Assembly (NCBI GenBank): GCA_934456435.1
Contig: CAKSHH010000001.1
Span: 248,001 to 312,000, forward strand
Direction: 5' to 3'
Source of the DNA: an uncultured Eubacteriales bacterium
GTDB taxonomy: Bacteria; Bacillota; Clostridia; Oscillospirales; Acutalibacteraceae
Length of the DNA stretch: 64,000 bases
Under the pieces are notes generated by a model, which was given only the letters and a program-made list of their open reading frames with translations, ran no database searches and had not been told where the DNA came from. Position numbers and translations under genes: made by a program. Of this stretch, positions 53,045 through 63,325 are shown in pieces (position 1 is the first letter of the stretch; the number at the start of each line of letters is the position of its first letter).

Positions 53045-54997
53045 ATGGTATTAGATATTACAGAATTAAACTTCAACTCTAAAAGGGCTGAGTGGGCGAA
53101 CGTGGGAATTGAATCTGTTGACACGCCTCTTTCCGCAGAACATTTTGAAATAACGGGAAATGAAGCTGTTTGCACTTTGCAGTTGCCTGATGAAAAAGCA
53201 TTGTATACAGACTTTTCCTCGTTCATCTTTTGGATTCACGGCGATGACGGATCGGTGAGACCCGAATCAAGGGCAGGCGTTTCCGTGCCGTCCTCATGCG
53301 TAATGGGTTTTGACACGGACGATGATTCTTACAGGGAACTGCTGACATTCACACTTTCGGGAGAAGAAAACGGCTGCGCCGAGCTCAAAATAAGATGCGA
53401 AAATCCGAATGCGCTTTCCGCACTTGTTTCTTTAACTAAGGCGATTACATATCTCAAGCCGATGTGGTATACTGGATATGAGGCGGCAAATGCACTCAAT
53501 CCCGACATAATGCTGCCTGAGAACACCGTTGTCATGGAGGATTTGAAAACGGTGCTTGAAGCAAAGAGCTTTGACGAATCGTATTTTAACATTCTCAGGG
53601 GCAAGAAATACTTGTTTACTTTTGACGAGGAATATATTTTGGGAGAACAGAACTTTCCTCAGCACCCGTCGGTAATGGAGATCAGGGTGAAAAGCGAATC
53701 TGAAGAATGGGTTGGCGGAGAAAGTATCGGAAGCGGATTAAAGAAAAAGGATGACTTCGTTTACTGCGATTCGGGATTCTTGTATGCGGTTATGAAGCGA
53801 AAGAATTACATGATTCCCGATAATTTAGCAATACACGGATATACACAGGAGGAAGCCGAAACTATTGCTGCCGGCGGTGTTGAATATATCGACAGCGCAA
53901 ACGGAATAAATGCGTTTATCAATTCTGTTGAATCGGCAAGCATGATAAACTTACATCTTGATCCCGACAAAGTATATTTTGTAAACAGCAGCTTGCGGTT
54001 CCAAAAATCGAATGTTTGCCTTGTCGGACATAACTCGGAACTGCGGCTCAAGAGCGATTCAACGGACGCTGTCTCGATTATTCATAATTCAAATCTGCCG
54101 TCAATACAGAATATTGAGGTTTGTAATATTAAGCTTCAAGGAAGAGCACGGCTGATAAACAATAATATCAATGTCAGTGATAGCTGCATACGCTGGTATA
54201 CCCAATCGGATGCGCTTAACTTCCCAACGAATCTGACATTTAACAATGTGGAGATAAACGGATTTAATTACGGAGTACATTCCAATCCCGGAGTGACGCT
54301 GAAAGGGACCGCGCTTGACTGGAGATTCATAAACTGCACTTTGACCCGTGTAAGAACCGGTTTAATGCTTACGAATGTCAACGGTCTGCTGTTTTCGGGC
54401 GGCAGGGTCAATGCCTGTCTTTCGCTGAGTAAAAAGGATCATTGCTTCTATATAAGCGAGGGATGCTCCAATATTACCGTTGAAAAAAGCCTGCTTGAAA
54501 ACTGTGCAGGCGGAGCGATTCATCAGCGTTATGATAATGTTTCAAGCGATAAGAGAATTGAACACACAAGATACCGCGATTTAACGATAAACAACTGCGG
54601 CGTCGGAATATGCATCAGCGGCTACGGATTTGACGCAAAGGCAGAACGAATCACAGGTGAAAAAATAGGAAGATTTATTCAGCTTTCCTACTGTCAGGAT
54701 GTTGAAATAAGAGACTATTACGCCACGGGAATAAATGACCAAAACTTTGAATTAGGTGAAGGTGACGATTATCATACCGTGAAGGTTGATAGCTATACGG
54801 TTATCTACACGGCAGGGGCGGTTAAATCGGCGATAATCGAAAACTGTCAGTTCAGTGACCAGCCGAATTTCAGCTTTGACGGAAGTATGGCTTACCGTCA
54901 GTTTCAATCATCTGAAGGTTATAAAACGCCTGCTGTAGCGACGGATATTGAACCGGGCTGGATCGAAGACGGCTATATTCTGTTGACATTGTGTTAA
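53045..54997 (+). pseudogene. Right-handed parallel beta-helix protein, N-terminal part (frameshifted)
   Basis: A 650-residue reading with no signal peptide. Residues 1-290 hold two or more beta-rich modules; residues 290-650 show pectate-lyase-like coils with repeated short strands (NIEVCNIKLQGRARLINNN, LTFNNVEINGFNYGVHS). It ends at LLTLC, while the next frame resumes the same coil pattern at once, indicating a one-base indel near 54980-54990. Function unknown; such proteins bind or cleave polysaccharides. GGGGG is 9 bases upstream. Composition is AT-richer than flanking housekeeping genes. Confidence 0.65.
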
Positions 54998-55350
54998 AAA
55001 ACTGCGTATTCAATCTTAATTCAACTGTTGGCGATAACATAATTATTGGAGTGGCAACAAGTAAATACTGTGTTAATAATCTTTTGTTTGATAATTGCAG
55101 CTTTAATGCAGTCAGAACGAGTTTGGTTAGTCGTTCTTTGTTCTATATAAAGGGTAATCCGAATAAAATCTCGGTATTTACCTTTAAGAACTGCCGCGGA
55201 AAGTATTATATTTTGGACGAAAACTACAATAACTCCGTGTTGATTGAAGGATATTTCTTCTATAGAAAATATTGCAACATTGTCATAGATGATGATTTTG
55301 TTCTTGATACAAATTTCCAAAAGCCGAGCAGCAAGAATTTTCATAATTAA
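54991..55350 (+). pseudogene. Beta-helix protein, C-terminal part in a shifted frame
   Basis: 119 residues starting at a GTG with no ribosome binding site, overlapping the preceding frame by 7 bases. The sequence (MLKNCVFNLNSTVGDNIIIG, LLFDNCSFNAVRTSLVSRSLF) continues the coil pattern of the upstream protein. Best read as its displaced C-terminus; a coupled separate protein is less likely. Confidence 0.6.
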
Positions 55351-55385
55351 CTCAGAAAAATTTTTTTAATTAAGGAGGATTTGAG

Positions 55386-56951
55386 ATGAAAAAAACGGTT
55401 TTCAGGGTTTTAGCGGTATTTGAAATATTTTGTATTCTGTTCTCCGTTAATGCTTTTGCGCTGAAGGAAGAAATTGTTAAAGAGGGAAATAGAGAATACA
55501 TAAACGTAACTCTTGAAAGCGGCGATGTTGTTGAAATCGGCGAGTACAGTTCCTTAGATGAGTCTGACGACGATTCCAAGTTAAATGTTGGTTCTGTTAC
55601 AATAAATGCAACCGGAGATGAACCTGTCGTTATTGGAAATTTTGCCTTTGAGGCAAGATTTGATCAGGTAGAATCACTCACCATCAACGGAAACGGAAAG
55701 GTTGTTATAGGTACAGGAGCTTTTTTAAATACGCGGATAAAGGAATTGTATCTGCCCCAAAATGTTGTTTTCGAAGATGACACGGTAGCTGTCTTTGAAG
55801 ACTGCTGGTATTTGAAAAGCGTTGAGATTGGCTGTGATCTTTGTCCCTATGCGTTCATAAATTGCAGTATAGAAAATGTCACATTCACAGAGGACAACGA
55901 TATAAAAGAAATTCCTAAAGAAGCTTTTTTGTTAGGTTATTTTGAAAGCTTTAAGCTTCCGAAAACCATTGAGATTGTCAGAGAAGGAGCCTTTGATACC
56001 TGTGCATGGATGAAAAACATCGAATTAAACGACGGACTTAAAATAATTGAAAAAAAGGCATTTTTGGACTGTGCGGATTTGAAGTCTGTTGTTATCCCTG
56101 CGTCCGTAGAGGAAATCGGTGAACAGACATTTTATGATTCCGGTTTAACTTCTATAACAATTCCGGCATCCGTAAAGGTAATCGGCGAAATGGCTTTTGG
56201 CTATGAAGATTATTGCCCTGATCCTAATAGAGCATATAAAGTTCTCAGAAAGGTTGAAGGCTTCACAATATACGGATACCGCAACACGGCGGCGGAAGCT
56301 TACGCTGAAGAAAACGGATTCAAATTTGTTGAGATCGGCGACGTGAACGGCGTTTCATATAACCCGTCTTGGAGCGAAGTGAACGATTACAGCTTCAATG
56401 TTGACGGAAGAGCCGATAAGGTTCAGGTTATCGAAGCGAACGGAGCGACAAGAACGTTCACAAGGCACCTGCCCAATGTTTCGGTCACCGGCTATGACGC
56501 GGAGGGAAACGAGGTCAGCGATATGTCAAGGGAGCTTGACCACGAGGTGTGGACGATAAACACCAAGCTCACAGCCGACAGCGACCTGCAGGTTCACGCA
56601 AAGTACAGCAACGAGTGGGTGAAATCAACATACAAGTTCAGGGTCACAACACTTCGCTCGGATAAGACGCTGAAAAGCGCGGAGCTTTCGTCAACAGGAG
56701 GAGCGCAGGGCAGAGTAGGCTGTAAAGTTGTGACAGGCTCAGGAGTAAAAAAGGTTCGTGTGGAGTACGAGGACGGAATGACCTCGACCTACAACACGAC
56801 TGCGGCAGCGCTCGACACGTCAAGCATGACCTACACCTATGACTTCACGGTAAAGACCCGCCACAGCGGAGAAAACATTTTCAAGATTTATATCAAAACT
56901 CCGAACAACGGCTGGACCTACGCCACAACCCTTACCTACACGGCGGAATGA
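55386..56951 (+). CDS. BspA-like leucine-rich-repeat secreted protein, paralogue 1
   Basis: A 521-residue secreted protein: signal peptide (residues 1-26, ending NAFA), LRR_5/BspA-type repeats (about 40-310, with patterns such as KIIEKKAFLDCADLKSVVIP and VIGEMAFG), then two beta-rich modules to the end. No cell-wall anchor is seen. AAGGAGG is 8 bases before ATG. From codon 179 on its DNA seems identical to the next gene, while the first part differs. Base composition becomes GC-richer after about 56340, suggesting the C-terminal module came from elsewhere. BspA-like proteins mediate adhesion. Confidence 0.85.
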   Translation: MKKTVFRVLAVFEIFCILFSVNAFALKEEIVKEGNREYINVTLESGDVVEIGEYSSLDESDDDSKLNVGSVTINATGDEPVVIGNFAFEARFDQVESLTINGNGKVVIGTGAFLNTRIKELYLPQNVVFEDDTVAVFEDCWYLKSVEIGCDLCPYAFINCSIENVTFTEDNDIKEIPKEAFLLGYFESFKLPKTIEIVREGAFDTCAWMKNIELNDGLKIIEKKAFLDCADLKSVVIPASVEEIGEQTFYDSGLTSITIPASVKVIGEMAFGYEDYCPDPNRAYKVLRKVEGFTIYGYRNTAAEAYAEENGFKFVEIGDVNGVSYNPSWSEVNDYSFNVDGRADKVQVIEANGATRTFTRHLPNVSVTGYDAEGNEVSDMSRELDHEVWTINTKLTADSDLQVHAKYSNEWVKSTYKFRVTTLRSDKTLKSAELSSTGGAQGRVGCKVVTGSGVKKVRVEYEDGMTSTYNTTAAALDTSSMTYTYDFTVKTRHSGENIFKIYIKTPNNGWTYATTLTYTAE

Positions 56952-56975
56952 AAAAGCATTTAAGGAGAATTTGAG

Positions 56976-58556
56976 ATGAAAAAAACGGTTTTCAAGGTTT
57001 TAGCGGTATTTGAAATATTTTGTATTCTGTTCTCCGTTAATGCTTTTGCGCTGAAGGAAGAAATTGTTAAAGAGGGAAATAGAGAATATGTAAACGTAAC
57101 TCTTGAAAGCGGCGATGTTGTTGAAGACGACGAATATAGTTCTTATCTTGCTGCTGACGAAGAAAATCCCAAGTATGATGATTTTATAAATGTTGGTTCT
57201 GTTACAATAAACGCAACCGGAGATGAACCTGTCGTTATTGGTGGTGGTGCCTTTGAGGCAAACTTTGATCAGGTAGAATCACTCACCATCAACGGAAACG
57301 GAAAGGTTGTTATTGGTTCAGCAGCTTTTTATAATACGCGGATAAAGGAATTGTATCTGCCCGAAAATGTTGTTTTTGAGAATGATGCAGGAGACGTTTT
57401 CGGATTTTGCTGGCTGTTAAAAAGTGTTGTAATTGGCTGTGACCTTTGTCCCGATGTGTTTGAAAATTGCAGTATAGAAAATGTCACATTCACGGAGGAC
57501 AACGATATAAAAGAAATTCCTCAACAAGCTTTTTTGTTAGGTTATTTTGAAAGCTTTAAGCTTCCGAAAACCATTGAGATTGTCAGAGAAGGAGCCTTTG
57601 ATACCTGTGCATGGATGAAAAACATCGAATTAAACGACGGACTTAAAATAATTGAAAAAAAGGCATTTTTGGACTGTGCGGATTTGAAGTCTGTTGTTAT
57701 CCCTGCGTCCGTAGAGGAAATCGGTGAACAGACATTTTATGATTCCGGTTTAACTTCTATAACAATTCCGGCATCCGTAAAGGTAATCGGCGAAATGGCT
57801 TTTGGCTATGAAGATTATTGCCCTGATCCTAATAGAGCATATAAAGTTCTCAGAAAGGTTGAAGGCTTCACAATATACGGATACCGCAACACGGCGGCGG
57901 AAGCTTACGCTGAAGAAAACGGATTCAAATTTGTTGAGATCGGCGACGTGAACGGCGTTTCATATAACCCGTCTTGGAGCGAAGTGAACGATTACAGCTT
58001 CAATGTTGACGGAAGAGCCGATAAGGTTCAGGTTATCGAAGCGAACGGAGCGACAAGAACGTTCACAAGGCACCTGCCCAATGTTTCGGTCACCGGCTAT
58101 GACGCGGAGGGAAACGAGGTCAGCGATATGTCAAGGGAGCTTGACCACGAGGTGTGGACGATAAACACCAAGCTCACAGCCGACAGCGACCTGCAGGTTC
58201 ACGCAAAGTACAGCAACGAGTGGGTGAAATCAACATACAAGTTCAGGGTCACAACACTTCGCTCGGATAAGACGCTGAAAAGCGCGGAGCTTTCGTCAAC
58301 AGGAGGAGCGCAGGGCAGAGTAGGCTGTAAAGTTGTGACAGGCTCAGGAGTAAAAAAGGTTCGTGTGGAGTACGAGGACGGAATGACCTCGACCTACAAC
58401 ACGACTGCGGCAGCGCTCGACACGTCAAGCATGACCTACACCTATGACTTCACGGTAAAGACCCGCCACAGCGGAGAAAACATTTTCAAGATTTATATCA
58501 AAACTCCGAACAACGGCTGGACCTACGCCACAACCCTTACCTACACGGCGGAATGA
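56976..58556 (+). CDS. BspA-like leucine-rich-repeat secreted protein, paralogue 2
   Basis: A 526-residue tandem copy of the preceding gene, 24 bases downstream with AAGGAGA as its site. The signal peptide and most of the first repeats match with scattered changes and five extra residues near 50-65 (AADEENPKYDDF); from codon 184 to the stop (57526-58556) I find no differences from 55921-56951. The pattern suggests duplication followed by gene conversion of the 3' part, or selection on the variable 5' repeats. Confidence 0.85.
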   Translation: MKKTVFKVLAVFEIFCILFSVNAFALKEEIVKEGNREYVNVTLESGDVVEDDEYSSYLAADEENPKYDDFINVGSVTINATGDEPVVIGGGAFEANFDQVESLTINGNGKVVIGSAAFYNTRIKELYLPENVVFENDAGDVFGFCWLLKSVVIGCDLCPDVFENCSIENVTFTEDNDIKEIPQQAFLLGYFESFKLPKTIEIVREGAFDTCAWMKNIELNDGLKIIEKKAFLDCADLKSVVIPASVEEIGEQTFYDSGLTSITIPASVKVIGEMAFGYEDYCPDPNRAYKVLRKVEGFTIYGYRNTAAEAYAEENGFKFVEIGDVNGVSYNPSWSEVNDYSFNVDGRADKVQVIEANGATRTFTRHLPNVSVTGYDAEGNEVSDMSRELDHEVWTINTKLTADSDLQVHAKYSNEWVKSTYKFRVTTLRSDKTLKSAELSSTGGAQGRVGCKVVTGSGVKKVRVEYEDGMTSTYNTTAAALDTSSMTYTYDFTVKTRHSGENIFKIYIKTPNNGWTYATTLTYTAE

Positions 58557-58567
58557 AAAACAACAAA

Positions 58568-58603
58568 ACACACCCGATTTTTAATATTTCGGGTGTGTTT
58601 TTT
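58568..58603 (+). terminator. Terminator after the LRR genes; right twin
   Basis: ACACACCCGA (58568-58577) and TCGGGTGTGT (58589-58598) with a T6 end. Nearly the same sequence as 52855-52886. Confidence 0.88.
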
Positions 58604-58604
58604 C

Positions 58605-58633
58605 TTGCATATTGTGAACAAGTGTGGTAAAAT
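58605..58633 (+). promoter_or_regulatory. Promoter for the proBAC operon
   Basis: TTGCAT (58605-58610), 17-base spacer, TAAAAT (58628-58633). Confidence 0.65.
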
Positions 58634-58685
58634 AAACTGATTATATTGGGATAGATTTTTCCATTTGCTTAACGGAGGACTGAAT

Positions 58686-59453
58686 ATGAGAATTGTTGTC
58701 AAGGTCGGAACTTCAACGCTTGCGCATCCGAGCGGTCTTATAAATATCAGGCGCGTCGAGGAGCTTTGCAAGGTTATGAGTGACCTTAAAAATGCCGATA
58801 ACGACATTATACTTGTTACTTCGGGCGCTATCGGAATGGGCGCCGGAAAGCTCCAGTTAAGCGAACGACCACGCGATGTTGCGGCAAAGCAGGCCGCCGC
58901 CGCGGTAGGTCAATGCGAACTGATGTATACCTACGACAAGCTTTTCTCGGAGTACAACCACACGGTGGCTCAGCTTCTTATGACGGGCACGGATTTCGAG
59001 AACGAAGAAAGACACATAAACTTCAAAAACACCATGGATAAGCTCCTTGAATTTAAGGCGCTTCCGATAATTAACGAGAACGACACCGTTGCGACCGATG
59101 AAATCAAGGTCGGAGACAATGATACTCTTTCGGCGATGGTTGCCGTGAATATCAACGCGGATCTTTTGGTTCTGCTTTCCGACATTGACGGACTTTTTAC
59201 AGCCGATCCGCACACCGATTCTGACGCAAAGCTGATTTCGGTCGTTTCGGAAATCAATGACGATATTCTTTCTCTCGGCGGCAAGGAGGGCTCAAGCCTC
59301 GGCACAGGAGGAATGAAAACCAAGCTTCACGCGGCGCAGATTTGTACGGAAAACAACTGCGATATGATTATTGCCAACGGCAAGAATCCGCTTGTCCTTT
59401 ACGATATTGTCGAGGGCAAGGCTGTGGGTACGCGATTCATTAAAAGAGGGTGA
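58686..59453 (+). CDS. proB: Glutamate 5-kinase
   Basis: A 255-residue kinase for the first step of proline synthesis. Seen: [51 protein letters not shown] and [12 protein letters not shown]. It lacks the C-terminal PUA domain found in longer versions. ATG 58686 follows GGAGG at 7 bases. proA starts 5 bases after the stop. Confidence 0.95.
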   Translation: MRIVVKVGTSTLAHPSGLINIRRVEELCKVMSDLKNADNDIILVTSGAIGMGAGKLQLSERPRDVAAKQAAAAVGQCELMYTYDKLFSEYNHTVAQLLMTGTDFENEERHINFKNTMDKLLEFKALPIINENDTVATDEIKVGDNDTLSAMVAVNINADLLVLLSDIDGLFTADPHTDSDAKLISVVSEINDDILSLGGKEGSSLGTGGMKTKLHAAQICTENNCDMIIANGKNPLVLYDIVEGKAVGTRFIKRG

Positions 59454-59457
59454 CAGA

Positions 59458-60705
59458 ATGACTACACTTGAAATACTTGAACAGGCAAAGGCGGCAAAGT
59501 CCGAGCTCGCAAGGCTCACTTCGGAGGACAAAAACAACGCCCTGCTTGCAATGGCGGATATGCTGGAGGAAAACAGCGAATACATTATCGCCGAAAACGG
59601 AAAGGATGTTGAGGCGGCACGCGGCAAGATAACGGACGTTATGATCGACCGCCTGAGCCTTGACAGCGAACGAATCAAAGGTATGGCAGACGGCATAAGA
59701 GACGCCGTGAAACTTCCCGACCCTGTGGGAAGAGTGCTTGAGAGGGTCGAACTGCAAAACGGACTTGTTGTCGAGAAAACCTCGGTGCCGATGGGCGTCG
59801 TTGCCATTATCTACGAGAGCAGACCGAATGTTTCGTCGGACGCCGCAGCTCTTGCGCTGAAAAGCGGCAATGTCTGTGTGCTCAGGGGCGGCAAGGAAGC
59901 TTTCCGTTCCGCAAATGCAATAGTTAATTCACTCAGAGAGGGCTTGAAAAAGCTCGGCTTCTGTGAGAACTTCATAAATCTGATTCAGGACACAACGCGT
60001 CAGAGCGCGGCGGAGCTTATGACGGCAGACGGATATATTGATTTGCTCATTCCGCGAGGCGGAGCGGGACTTATCAAGGCGTGCGTCGAAAATGCTACCG
60101 TGCCTGTTATACAGACGGGAACGGGTATATGCCACGTCTATGTTGACGATGCCGCCGATCTTGATATGGCGCTCAACATTATCGAAAACGCGAAAACGAG
60201 CCGTCCGTCGGTTTGCAATGCCGAAGAGGTTGTGCTTGTAAACCGCAAAATTGCCGACAAATTCCTTCCGATGCTCAAAAAGAGACTTGTTGACGACCGA
60301 AAGGTGAATCCCGTTGAACTCAGACTTGACGAGAGTGCGGCGAAGATTATCGACGGAACAAAGGCCGGCGAAAAGGATTTTGATACGGAATTTCTTAACT
60401 ATATACTCGCAGTCGGAATTGTTGACAGCGTTGAGGCGGCGGTCAAGCACATTTCGGAGCACGGAACGCACCACAGCGACGCAATCATTACCGCGGATGG
60501 CGAGCACGCAAAGATATTCTGCCGCGATGTTGATTCTGCGGCGGTCTATGTCAATGCAAGCACCCGTTTTACCGACGGCGGACAGTTCGGACTCGGCTGT
60601 GAAATAGGAATTTCGACGCAGAAGCTTCACGCACGAGGCCCCATGGGACTTCGTGAAATGACGACTTATAAATACATTGTCAAGGGTAACGGACAGATAA
60701 GGTAA
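59458..60705 (+). CDS. proA: Glutamate-5-semialdehyde dehydrogenase
   Basis: A 415-residue aldehyde-dehydrogenase-fold enzyme reducing glutamyl phosphate. Seen: [28 protein letters not shown], and the catalytic Cys in [11 protein letters not shown]. The start at 59458 is 7 bases after GAGGG; an earlier in-frame ATG lies within proB and has no site. Confidence 0.95.
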   Translation: MTTLEILEQAKAAKSELARLTSEDKNNALLAMADMLEENSEYIIAENGKDVEAARGKITDVMIDRLSLDSERIKGMADGIRDAVKLPDPVGRVLERVELQNGLVVEKTSVPMGVVAIIYESRPNVSSDAAALALKSGNVCVLRGGKEAFRSANAIVNSLREGLKKLGFCENFINLIQDTTRQSAAELMTADGYIDLLIPRGGAGLIKACVENATVPVIQTGTGICHVYVDDAADLDMALNIIENAKTSRPSVCNAEEVVLVNRKIADKFLPMLKKRLVDDRKVNPVELRLDESAAKIIDGTKAGEKDFDTEFLNYILAVGIVDSVEAAVKHISEHGTHHSDAIITADGEHAKIFCRDVDSAAVYVNASTRFTDGGQFGLGCEIGISTQKLHARGPMGLREMTTYKYIVKGNGQIR

Positions 60706-60717
60706 GGAGGAAATGGT

Positions 60718-61506
60718 ATGCCTAATATCGGATTCATCGGCTGCGGAAACATGGGCGGAGCGATCGTGCGCGCCGTTGCAAAAGCCGGATATGCCGAATG
60801 TTCGTATGTCTGCGACCACGATGTCGAAAAGACAAAGGCTCTTTCCGATGAACTGGGAGTGCAGGTGTCAAATTCAAAGGCAATAGCGGCAGAATGTGAT
60901 TATATCTTTATCGGCGTTAAGCCGCAGGTGATCGCAAATGCGCTGGCGGAAATATCGGAAATAATTAAGACGAGACCCGACTGCGTGGTTGTTTCAATGG
61001 CGGCAGGCTGTGCGATCGAGAAAATTGCGGAGATGTCCGCGGCGGCGAAAATTATCCGAATTATGCCGAATATGCCCGTGTCGGTCGGCAAGGGCGTTGT
61101 TCTTGCAAGCGGATATAACGTGACTGACAGAGAAATCAGCGAATTTAACGACATTATGAAGTGTTCGGGAATTGTTGACTGGATTAATGAAAAGCTCATT
61201 GACGCAGGCTGTGCGGTTTCGGGCTGCGGCCCCGCGTTCGTTTATATGTTCATTGAAGCCCTTGCGGACGGAGCGGTGAGCTGCGGACTTCCGAGGGATA
61301 AGGCGCTCCTTTATGCCGCAGGCACGGTGCTCGGTTCCGCCGAGGCGGTGATTGAGAGCGGCAAGCATCCGGGCAAGCTCAAGGACGAGGTTTGCAGTCC
61401 CGGAGGTACAACGATCGCCGGAGTTAAGGCTCTGGAGGACGGCGCTTTCCGTTCAAATGCTATGAATGCTGTCATTGCTGCATACGAAAAAACCAAAAAG
61501 CTCTGA
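60718..61506 (+). CDS. proC: Pyrroline-5-carboxylate reductase
   Basis: A 262-residue NAD(P)H-dependent reductase completing proline synthesis. N-terminal dinucleotide fold IGFIGCGNMGGAIVRAV, mid-domain IRIMPNMPVSVGKG and the C-terminal signature VCSPGGTTIAGVKALEDG. AAGGAGG is 7 bases upstream. Having proB, proA and proC in one operon gives the whole route from glutamate. Confidence 0.95.
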   Translation: MPNIGFIGCGNMGGAIVRAVAKAGYAECSYVCDHDVEKTKALSDELGVQVSNSKAIAAECDYIFIGVKPQVIANALAEISEIIKTRPDCVVVSMAAGCAIEKIAEMSAAAKIIRIMPNMPVSVGKGVVLASGYNVTDREISEFNDIMKCSGIVDWINEKLIDAGCAVSGCGPAFVYMFIEALADGAVSCGLPRDKALLYAAGTVLGSAEAVIESGKHPGKLKDEVCSPGGTTIAGVKALEDGAFRSNAMNAVIAAYEKTKKL

Positions 61507-61511
61507 TAATA

Positions 61512-61540
61512 TTGACATAGTTTTTATGTTGATATAAAAT
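61512..61540 (+). promoter_or_regulatory. Promoter for the GH3-family gene
   Basis: TTGACA (61512-61517), 17-base spacer, TAAAAT (61535-61540). Confidence 0.75.
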
Positions 61541-61566
61541 ATAGAAAAACCAGGAGGTAGATTACA

Positions 61567-63315
61567 ATGCCCTTTTCCGATTTCGGTATTTTCCTCGGAG
61601 ATGTTTCACTTTGGGAAATCAATCATTTCACAAAGGATCCGTTGAAAGCCCAAAAGCACGTTCTTAAAAAAATCGTAAGAAGAAACAAGAATTGTGAACT
61701 CGGCAAAAAGATTCATCTCGGCGACGTTAAGTCGATTGAAGACTACCAGCGCATAGTTCCGCTGTCTACATACAAGGACTACGAGCCGTATGTTGACAGA
61801 ATGATTAACAATAAAGAGGACAGACTTATGTTCTCAGGAAAGAATATAAGATACTGCTCATCTTCGGGCTCCGTCGGCAAGCCGAAAATTTTGCCCAAGG
61901 GAATCAGCGACCTTTGGAAGATGCAATGTATCGGATTTTCCGTATCCGTTGCGGTCGCAGCTCATTGGCTCAAGAAAAACAAGGGCATAAGAATGCCGTC
62001 GCAGATGGGACCGCTTGTTCTTATCCTTTCGGGTCACAACCTTGACGACAACAAGCGCTGTAACGGTGCCGGTCAGGTTCCGCTGACTTACCTCAAGCCT
62101 ATCACAAGATTTTTCTGCACGTCTCCGTATTCGCTTCTTTGCCCGGAGCACGAGGAACTTCTTGATACGTCATATCTTCAGCTTAGATTTGCTCTTGAAA
62201 ACAGAAACGTTACCTATCTCGGCTCAATGGTCGTCACATTGCTGACAACGATGTTTGACTACCTTGAGGATAACTGGGAAATGCTCTGCGACGATATTGA
62301 AAAGGGTATTATCAATCCGAATATCAAATGTACTCCGGAGCTCAGAGCCAAGTATTCAAGGATGTTCAAACCAAATCCGAAGAGAGCTGCCGAACTCAGA
62401 AGAGAGTTTGAAAAGGGCTTCGATGAGCCGATAGCACCGAGAATTTGGCCGAAGCTCACATGGGGCTACGGTATGATGGGCTCCAGTCTCCAGGTTTACA
62501 TTGAAAAGCTCCGCAAGTCGGTCGGCGATCTGCCGCTTCACAATATGGGCTATGCGGCGGCCGAGGGATTCTTTGCCGCTCCCGTTGAGCTCAATGTCAA
62601 CGATTCGTGTTTGCTTCCTCATTGTATTTTCTTTGAGTTCCTTCCGATTGAGGACGGCGAGGAGCACGCACGCGACGATGTTAAGCCGCTTTTGATAAAC
62701 GAAATTGAGGTCGGCAAGGACTACGAGCTTGTTGTTTCAAACTTCTCAGGTCTTTACAGATACAAGATGGAGGACGTTGTTCACGTTACCAAGATGTACA
62801 ACAACACTCCGCGCATTGAGCTTCTTTACAGACAGAACCTCAGCATGAACGTTGCCAACGAAAAGACAACCACTCAGATGGTCGACTTTGCCGCAACGAA
62901 GGCTTCGGAGAAAATCGGAATCGGTTTCAAGGGGTACAGCTTCTATCCGGATTACTCAACCAATCCGCCGCGCTACTGTATGTTCGTTGAGCCCGAAAAG
63001 CCGATTGATGAGGATACGCGCAAAAAGATGATTGAGCTTCTGGACGAGGAGCTCAAGGAAGTCAATGAAAAGTACTTCAAATACAGACGTTGGGGTATGC
63101 TCAGCGAACCTGAGATCCTGGTTCTCAAGGAAAAGACCTATTGGGATTACAGAGAGTCGCTCAGAAGCAAGGGCGTTGTTCTGAATCAGATCAAGCCCGT
63201 TACCGTCATCAACTCAAAGGAACGCGAGGACTTCTTCTTCTCACACGTTGAGACGGAAAGCTCGGAAACGCTTGACGCATACAATGATAAAAACAAAGAA
63301 AAAACTACTGTTTGA
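61567..63315 (+). CDS. Bacterial GH3-family acyl-adenylating enzyme
   Basis: A 582-residue protein of the GH3 family, named after plant auxin- and jasmonate-conjugating enzymes of the ANL adenylating superfamily. Seen: CSSSGSVGKPKILP (ATP-phosphate loop), a central MGYAAAEGFFAAP (A5-type motif), LYRYKMEDVVHV and a C-terminal swivelling domain. Bacterial members have no assigned function here; they presumably adenylate a carboxylate and join it to an amine or amino acid. CAGGAGG is 8 bases upstream. The secreted hydrolase that follows by 10 bases is probably in the same operon. Confidence 0.87.
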   Translation: MPFSDFGIFLGDVSLWEINHFTKDPLKAQKHVLKKIVRRNKNCELGKKIHLGDVKSIEDYQRIVPLSTYKDYEPYVDRMINNKEDRLMFSGKNIRYCSSSGSVGKPKILPKGISDLWKMQCIGFSVSVAVAAHWLKKNKGIRMPSQMGPLVLILSGHNLDDNKRCNGAGQVPLTYLKPITRFFCTSPYSLLCPEHEELLDTSYLQLRFALENRNVTYLGSMVVTLLTTMFDYLEDNWEMLCDDIEKGIINPNIKCTPELRAKYSRMFKPNPKRAAELRREFEKGFDEPIAPRIWPKLTWGYGMMGSSLQVYIEKLRKSVGDLPLHNMGYAAAEGFFAAPVELNVNDSCLLPHCIFFEFLPIEDGEEHARDDVKPLLINEIEVGKDYELVVSNFSGLYRYKMEDVVHVTKMYNNTPRIELLYRQNLSMNVANEKTTTQMVDFAATKASEKIGIGFKGYSFYPDYSTNPPRYCMFVEPEKPIDEDTRKKMIELLDEELKEVNEKYFKYRRWGMLSEPEILVLKEKTYWDYRESLRSKGVVLNQIKPVTVINSKEREDFFFSHVETESSETLDAYNDKNKEKTTV

Positions 63316-63325
63316 GGCGATAACA

